6,890 nt of DNA from NCBI GenBank assembly GCA_016280565.1, contig JAEEGY010000064.1:1-6890 (forward strand). Reading direction: 5' to 3'. Made by a program: the position numbers and the translations under genes. How positions within the stretch are numbered: the stretch's first letter is position 1; every line of letters starts with the position of its first letter. This document shows positions 1-6,890 of the stretch, piece after piece. The notes beneath the pieces are model-generated. The model made no database searches, had not been told where the DNA came from, and saw only the letters and a program-made list of their open reading frames with translations. The stretch is from Fretibacterium sp. (GTDB lineage: Bacteria; Synergistota; Synergistia; Synergistales; Aminobacteriaceae).

Positions 1-1
1 C

Positions 2-3844
<3,843 letters not shown>

Positions 3845-3850
3845 CGCAAC

Positions 3851-3872
3851 TCCCCAGGGGACAAGTTTTGTT
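3851..3872 (+). terminator. Weak hairpin plus T-rich run after rpoC (possible leaky terminator or operator)
   Basis: A perfect 11-bp palindrome, TCCCCAGGGGA (3851-3861), starts 7 nt after the rpoC stop. A TTTTGTT run follows at 3866-3872 after a 4-nt gap. As RNA the stem would be only four to five base pairs with a tiny loop, so it is at best a leaky terminator. It also sits where the -35 region of the grdC promoter would be, so a repressor or activator site is an equal alternative. Confidence 0.25.
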
Positions 3873-3877
3873 ATAAT
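3869..3877 (+). promoter_or_regulatory. Extended -10 promoter candidate for grdCD
   Basis: TGTTATAAT matches the extended -10 consensus TGnTATAAT exactly, with the TATAAT hexamer at 3872-3877. No convincing -35 hexamer occurs 16-18 bp upstream; that space holds CTCCCC-type sequence. Extended -10 promoters commonly do without a good -35. Transcription would start near 3884, giving a leader of about 30 nt before the grdC ATG. The element lies in an AT-rich island within otherwise GC-rich DNA, which favours a real promoter. Confidence 0.65.
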
Positions 3878-3898
3878 AGGAGCAAGCACTCAAATCTT

Positions 3899-3906
3899 TA
3901 AGGAGG
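3899..3906 (+). promoter_or_regulatory. Full-consensus Shine-Dalgarno for grdC
   Basis: TAAGGAGG is complementary to eight bases of the 16S rRNA 3' end and lies 7 nt before the ATG at 3914. This fixes the grdC start and predicts very efficient initiation, as expected for an abundant catabolic enzyme. Confidence 0.9.
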
Positions 3907-3913
3907 AACAGCA

Positions 3914-5464
3914 ATGTCGTCTACAGTCGGTATCAAGAGCTATGCCTATTGTCTGAACCACGCGCCGGAGACCGGGAGCTGGTATGGCGGCACGCCTTAC
4001 GAGGCCCGCCACAGCGGCAAGGAGCAGGAGTACGTTGATGCCCTGCCCAAGCACCTCCAGACCTACGAACAGGCCTTGCATTACGCGCCGAACCAGACTT
4101 ACATTGGCGGCATTTCCTACGACGAATTCGAGGCTGCAGCGACCCCCTGGGTCGATAACCCTCTGCCTGACGCTAAGGCCGGACGCTACGGCAAGTTCGG
4201 CGAGTTGATGCCGGAGGACGAGTTCCTGGGGCTCATCTCCGCCTGCGACGAGTTCGAGCTCGTGTGGCTGGAGAAGAGTTTCGCCGAGGAGGTCAGCGCG
4301 AAGCTGGCGAAGGACCCGGTCATCACCGAGGCCATCGTGAAGCGTGTCGTCCGGCCAAAGAATATGCAGGACCTGGCCACCATCGAGGCGGAGTGCAAGG
4401 ACCGCGCGGCGCTGGCCCTGCGCTTCGGCGGCAAGGTCGTTGGCTGCATCCGCAGCGGGCACCCCACGGACGCCTGCCTCACTGCCCATGTCCTGATGGA
4501 GAACCTGGCGGGCAAGGCCTCCGGCGTGCTGGCGCTGCTGCACCTGCTGAAGAACAGCGGACTGGCCCCTGAGGACCTGGACTTCGTGATCGAGTGCTCC
4601 GAGGAGGGAGCGGGCGACGTAGGGCAGCGCGCGGGCAACAACTTTGCCAAGGCCATCGCCGAGGTCGTGGGCTGCAAAAACGCTTCCGGCTGCGACGTGC
4701 GCGGTTTCTGCGCAGGGCCCGTCCATGCCATCATCAACGCGGCATCCCAGGTAGCAGCTGGGGCAAGGAAGAATATCGCCGTTGTGGCGGGCGGCTCTAT
4801 CCCGAAGCTCTACATGAACAGCCGCGACCATGTGAAGAAGGGGCTTAAGGCATTGGAGGACTGTGTGGGGAGCTTCGCAATCCTGCTGGTCCCCGACGAT
4901 GGGACGTGCCCCGTTATGCGCCTGGATGTGCTGGGCAAGCACACCGTCGGTGCAGGCGGCGCGCCCCAGGCTATCACCTCGTCCCTGACCTTCGAGCCGC
5001 TTCAGGCCGCAGGTCTGACCTTCTCGGACGTGGACCGCTTTGCCCCCGAGATGCAGAACCATGAGATCACCGAGCCGGCCGGCGCGGGCAACGTGCCCCT
5101 GGCGAACACCAAGATGATCGCGGCCCTGGCTGTCATGAAGAAAGCCATTGAGAAGGGCGCGATGAACGACTTTATCAAGCAGCGCGGCGTGTTGGGCTAC
5201 GCGCACACCCAGGGCCACATCCCTGCGGGCGTGCCGTTCATTGGCCCGGCGTGCGAGGCGATGAAGGCCGGGAAGATGAAGCGCGTCATGATCATCGGCA
5301 AGGGCAGCCTGTTCCTGGGCCGTCTGACGAACCTGGCCGACGGCGCGTCGTTCCTCATCGAGGCTCCCACTGGCAAGAGTGCGGCTTCGGCGGCGGTGAG
5401 CAAGGAGGACGTGAAGGCCCTTATCCTGGAGGCGTTGTCCGAGATCGCCGGAAAGCTGAACTGA
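3914..5464 (+). CDS. grdC: Glycine/sarcosine/betaine reductase complex, protein C beta subunit
   Basis: 516-residue cytoplasmic protein matching the GrdC family in sequence and length. With GrdD it forms protein C, which accepts the acetyl group from selenoprotein A and releases it as acetyl phosphate. The N-terminal part has the family pattern LPKHLQTYEQA...YAPNQTYIG (about 45-75). The C-terminal two thirds follow a FabH/thiolase-like fold: GFCAGPVHAI places a likely acyl-accepting Cys266 where FabH has its active-site Cys, MQNHE sits near the FabH catalytic His region, and GYAHTQGHIPAGVP (His431, His435) is followed by a terminal IIGKGSLFLGRL stretch resembling the last core strands of FabH. 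Start is set by a consensus Shine-Dalgarno. It is 69 nt after rpoC and 13 nt before grdD. The TGA at 5462-5464 is a true stop, not selenocysteine: read-through would end after six more residues. Family assignment is firm; catalytic roles are inferred by alignment from memory. Confidence 0.93.
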   Translation: MSSTVGIKSYAYCLNHAPETGSWYGGTPYEARHSGKEQEYVDALPKHLQTYEQALHYAPNQTYIGGISYDEFEAAATPWVDNPLPDAKAGRYGKFGELMPEDEFLGLISACDEFELVWLEKSFAEEVSAKLAKDPVITEAIVKRVVRPKNMQDLATIEAECKDRAALALRFGGKVVGCIRSGHPTDACLTAHVLMENLAGKASGVLALLHLLKNSGLAPEDLDFVIECSEEGAGDVGQRAGNNFAKAIAEVVGCKNASGCDVRGFCAGPVHAIINAASQVAAGARKNIAVVAGGSIPKLYMNSRDHVKKGLKALEDCVGSFAILLVPDDGTCPVMRLDVLGKHTVGAGGAPQAITSSLTFEPLQAAGLTFSDVDRFAPEMQNHEITEPAGAGNVPLANTKMIAALAVMKKAIEKGAMNDFIKQRGVLGYAHTQGHIPAGVPFIGPACEAMKAGKMKRVMIIGKGSLFLGRLTNLADGASFLIEAPTGKSAASAAVSKEDVKALILEALSEIAGKLN

Positions 5465-5469
5465 GGAGG
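5464..5469 (+). promoter_or_regulatory. Shine-Dalgarno for grdD overlapping the grdC stop
   Basis: AGGAGG begins on the last base of the grdC TGA and lies 8 nt before the grdD ATG at 5478. The overlap suggests translational coupling, which fits two subunits needed in fixed ratio. Confidence 0.85.
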
Positions 5470-5477
5470 CCGGGCTC

Positions 5478-6623
5478 ATGTCTGATGAGATCAAGAAACT
5501 GGTCGGCTCCGCATTAAGCGAGATTATTGAGTCGGCGAAAAACGGTGGTCCGAAGGTCCGTGTCGGCCTCATGGCGGCGGGCAGCGAGCACGGCCCGGAG
5601 GAGATCGCCCGGGGCGCGCGGCTGGCGGCCCAGAACGGCGGTGTTTGCCCTGTCATGATTGGCCCCAGGACTCCCGGCTATGATGAGTTAGAGTGGATTG
5701 AGTGCGCCGAGGCGGACGTTCCGTCGAGGCTGGAGAAGGCCGTGAAGGACGGCGAGGTTCAGGGCGCTGTGGCCATGCACTTCCCCTTCCCGCTGGGCGT
5801 GACGACTATCGGGCGCGTGATGACGCCGGGCCGGGGCCGGCCGATGATTCTGGCCTCCACCACGGGGACATCCTCCACCGTCCGGGGCGAGGCTATGCTG
5901 CGCAATGCGGTCTACGGTATCGCGACGGCGAAGGCCCTGGGTATCGCGAACCCCACGGTGGGCATCCTGAATGTGGACACGGCCCAGCCGGTGTTCCGCT
6001 CCCTCACTCACATGAAGGAAAAGGGTTATCCCATCACGTTTGGCACCTCCGTCCGGGCGGACGGCGGCTCCGTCCTGCGGGGCAACGACATCCTGACCGG
6101 GGCGGTGGACGTCTGCGTGACGGACACGCTGACGGGCAACGTGCTGATGAAGATGTTCTCGTCCTTCACCACGGGCGGCTCCTATGAATCAACAGGCTGG
6201 GGCTATGGCCCTTCCTGCGGCGAGGGCTGGTCCTATGTGGTCTCCATCGTGTCCCGTGCGTCGGGTGCCCCGGTGATTGCCAACGCGCTGACGTTCAACG
6301 CCATGGTCGTGGCGGGCGGACTTCCCGCGAAGGTGGCGGAGGAACTGAAGGCTGCGCGGAAGGCCGGTTTGGATGAGGAGATCGAGGCTCTGACGCCCAA
6401 GGCGGCCGCCGCGGAGGAAGACGTGAAGATGCCCCCCGCAGAGCCCACGGACGACGAGCTCCACGGCATCGACGTGCTGGAGATCGACAACGCAGTGAAG
6501 GTTCTGTGGAAGGCGAACATCTACGCCGAGTCTGCGATGGGCTGCACGGGCCCGGTCATCAAGATGCCGGCCCGCCACATCGAGACGGCGAAGGAACTGC
6601 TGAAGCAGAACGGCTATCTCTGA
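5478..6623 (+). CDS. grdD: Glycine/sarcosine/betaine reductase complex, protein C alpha subunit
   Basis: 381-residue cytoplasmic protein of the GrdD family, related to PlsX (phosphate acyltransferase), which also makes an acyl phosphate from a carrier-bound acyl group. With GrdC it performs the final step of the reductase, forming acetyl phosphate. PlsX-like landmarks are RPMILASTTGTSST (121-134), a helix with NAVYGIATAKALG (143-155), PTVGILNVDT (159-168), ITFGTSVRADGG (186-197) and VDVCVTDTLTGNVLMKMF (210-227). A charged, Ala/Pro-rich linker (about 300-330) precedes a C-terminal segment with ESAMGCTGPV. Its Cys356 is close to Cys359 of the Eubacterium acidaminophilum protein, reported as the active-site thiol for acetyl phosphate formation. 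Other cysteines are at 57, 76, 213 and 247. It is the last gene of the unit; a strong terminator follows 181 nt after its stop. No selenocysteine codon is present or expected. Confidence 0.93.
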   Translation: MSDEIKKLVGSALSEIIESAKNGGPKVRVGLMAAGSEHGPEEIARGARLAAQNGGVCPVMIGPRTPGYDELEWIECAEADVPSRLEKAVKDGEVQGAVAMHFPFPLGVTTIGRVMTPGRGRPMILASTTGTSSTVRGEAMLRNAVYGIATAKALGIANPTVGILNVDTAQPVFRSLTHMKEKGYPITFGTSVRADGGSVLRGNDILTGAVDVCVTDTLTGNVLMKMFSSFTTGGSYESTGWGYGPSCGEGWSYVVSIVSRASGAPVIANALTFNAMVVAGGLPAKVAEELKAARKAGLDEEIEALTPKAAAAEEDVKMPPAEPTDDELHGIDVLEIDNAVKVLWKANIYAESAMGCTGPVIKMPARHIETAKELLKQNGYL

Positions 6624-6641
6624 TTCAACGCGGGGGCCTCT

Positions 6642-6726
6642 GCGAGGTGACTACACCTCGCTCCGGCACAGCCGACCGGCACAGCGCCGCTCTCCCTTCG
6701 GGAATGCGTAAGCTGGCCGTCTGGCC
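6642..6726. other. GC-rich spacer with a chain of small hairpins and a short direct repeat
   Basis: Between grdD and the terminator this stretch holds an 8-bp inverted repeat with a 4-base loop (GCGAGGTG at 6642-6649, CACCTCGC at 6654-6661), a 10-bp direct repeat CCGGCACAGC (6663-6672 and 6676-6685), TCCC-TTC-GGGA (6693-6703) and GGCC-GTCT-GGCC (6715-6726). No T-run follows the first stem, so it is not a standard terminator. It could be an mRNA 3'-stabilising structure, a dispersed intergenic repeat or a small RNA. I see no convincing gene here; the open + frame crossing it has no Shine-Dalgarno of its own and is low-complexity in character. Confidence 0.45.
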
Positions 6727-6804
6727 GAAGTACCCCCCGCACCCCCTGAAATCGGCAGAGATTGCTTTGTCTGATGGTTTTAATTGCGAAACGAAGGAAA
6801 GACG

Positions 6805-6835
6805 ACAGGCCCCGCCTCGGCGGGGCCTGTTTCTT
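6805..6835. terminator. Strong intrinsic terminator, probably shared by convergent units
   Basis: ACAGGCCCCGCC (6805-6816) pairs perfectly with GGCGGGGCCTGT (6819-6830), a 12-bp stem with a very short loop (in practice 11 bp and four bases). On the + strand it runs into TTTCTT (6830-6835) and ends the grdCD transcript. On the - strand the stem is followed by CGTCTTTCC, moderately T-rich, so it can also serve the gene entering from the right, whose stop codon abuts it. Confidence 0.9.
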
Positions 6836-6890
6836 AAATGGCCATAGCCCTCAGCGTCTGCCGGTCATAGGGACTGAGGCCATAGAGATC
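6834..6890 (-). CDS. C-terminal end of an unidentified protein, running off the right edge
   Basis: The reverse strand is open from the window edge to a TAA (complement of 6834-6836) and encodes DLYGLSPYDRQTLRAMAI. The sequence looks like real protein (helix-forming end after a Pro-Tyr-Asp turn), and the stop lies directly against the shared terminator, as expected for a convergent gene. Eighteen residues are too few to name a family. The stop overlaps the T-run of the + strand terminator, an economical convergent layout. Confidence 0.6.
   Translation of the reverse strand, partial: DLYGLSPYDRQTLRAMAI

Noticed and set aside
5462..5464. TGA at the end of grdC as a possible selenocysteine codon, given the selenium-dependent pathway
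   Set aside because: Only six codons follow before another TGA, the Shine-Dalgarno of grdD overlaps it, and known GrdC proteins end here without selenocysteine.
3890..5656. 588-residue open frame on the minus strand across grdC and the start of grdD
   Set aside because: It lies opposite two clearly identified genes, its translation is low-complexity (His, Arg, Leu, Gly-rich) and matches no family I know; long antisense frames are expected in GC-rich coding DNA.
6663..6685. Two copies of a 10-bp direct repeat as a CRISPR-like or iteron array
   Set aside because: Only two short copies with a 3-bp gap; far too few and too short for an array or an origin.
6506..6847. 113-residue plus-strand open frame covering the end of grdD and the spacer
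   Set aside because: It overlaps grdD in another frame, has no Shine-Dalgarno, is rich in Arg/Pro and runs through the terminator hairpin.

Overview
The window reads as part of a GC-rich anaerobic bacterial chromosome. It holds the last four fifths or so of rpoC (RNA polymerase beta' subunit), then a compact two-gene unit, grdC-grdD, encoding protein C of glycine/sarcosine/betaine reductase. A convergent gene enters from the right edge. The amino-acid reductase, the high GC content, and a beta' subunit with no E. coli-type trigger-loop insertion but a very large insertion near its C-terminus suggest an amino-acid-fermenting anaerobe. My best guess is the phylum Synergistota, with a high-GC Clostridia relative as the alternative. 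This rests on recognition, not on a search.

Layout: 2-3844 (+) is rpoC, cut at its 5' end by the window edge. 3845-3913 is a short spacer with a small GC palindrome, a strong extended -10 promoter candidate and a full-consensus Shine-Dalgarno. 3914-5464 (+) is grdC (FabH/thiolase-like fold) and 5478-6623 (+) is grdD (PlsX-like fold). They are 13 nt apart, with the grdD Shine-Dalgarno overlapping the grdC stop. 6624-6804 is a non-coding spacer rich in small GC hairpins. 6805-6835 is a near-perfect intrinsic terminator hairpin that can serve both directions. 6834-6890 (-) is the C-terminal end of an unidentified gene.

How the genes work together: GrdC and GrdD form the component that takes the acetyl group left on selenoprotein A (GrdA) after reductive cleavage of glycine, sarcosine or betaine. 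They release it by phosphorolysis as acetyl phosphate, which yields ATP through acetate kinase. The substrate-activating selenoprotein B subunits, GrdA and the thioredoxin system are not in this window, and the terminator after grdD closes the unit. The shared C module is therefore encoded apart from them, next to a housekeeping transcription gene. rpoC read-through may contribute to grdCD expression in addition to the local promoter.

The most unusual signal is inside rpoC: about 325 extra residues between two conserved C-terminal blocks. Two segments of this insertion resemble a beta-strand/helix module found earlier in the same protein, suggesting growth by internal duplication.
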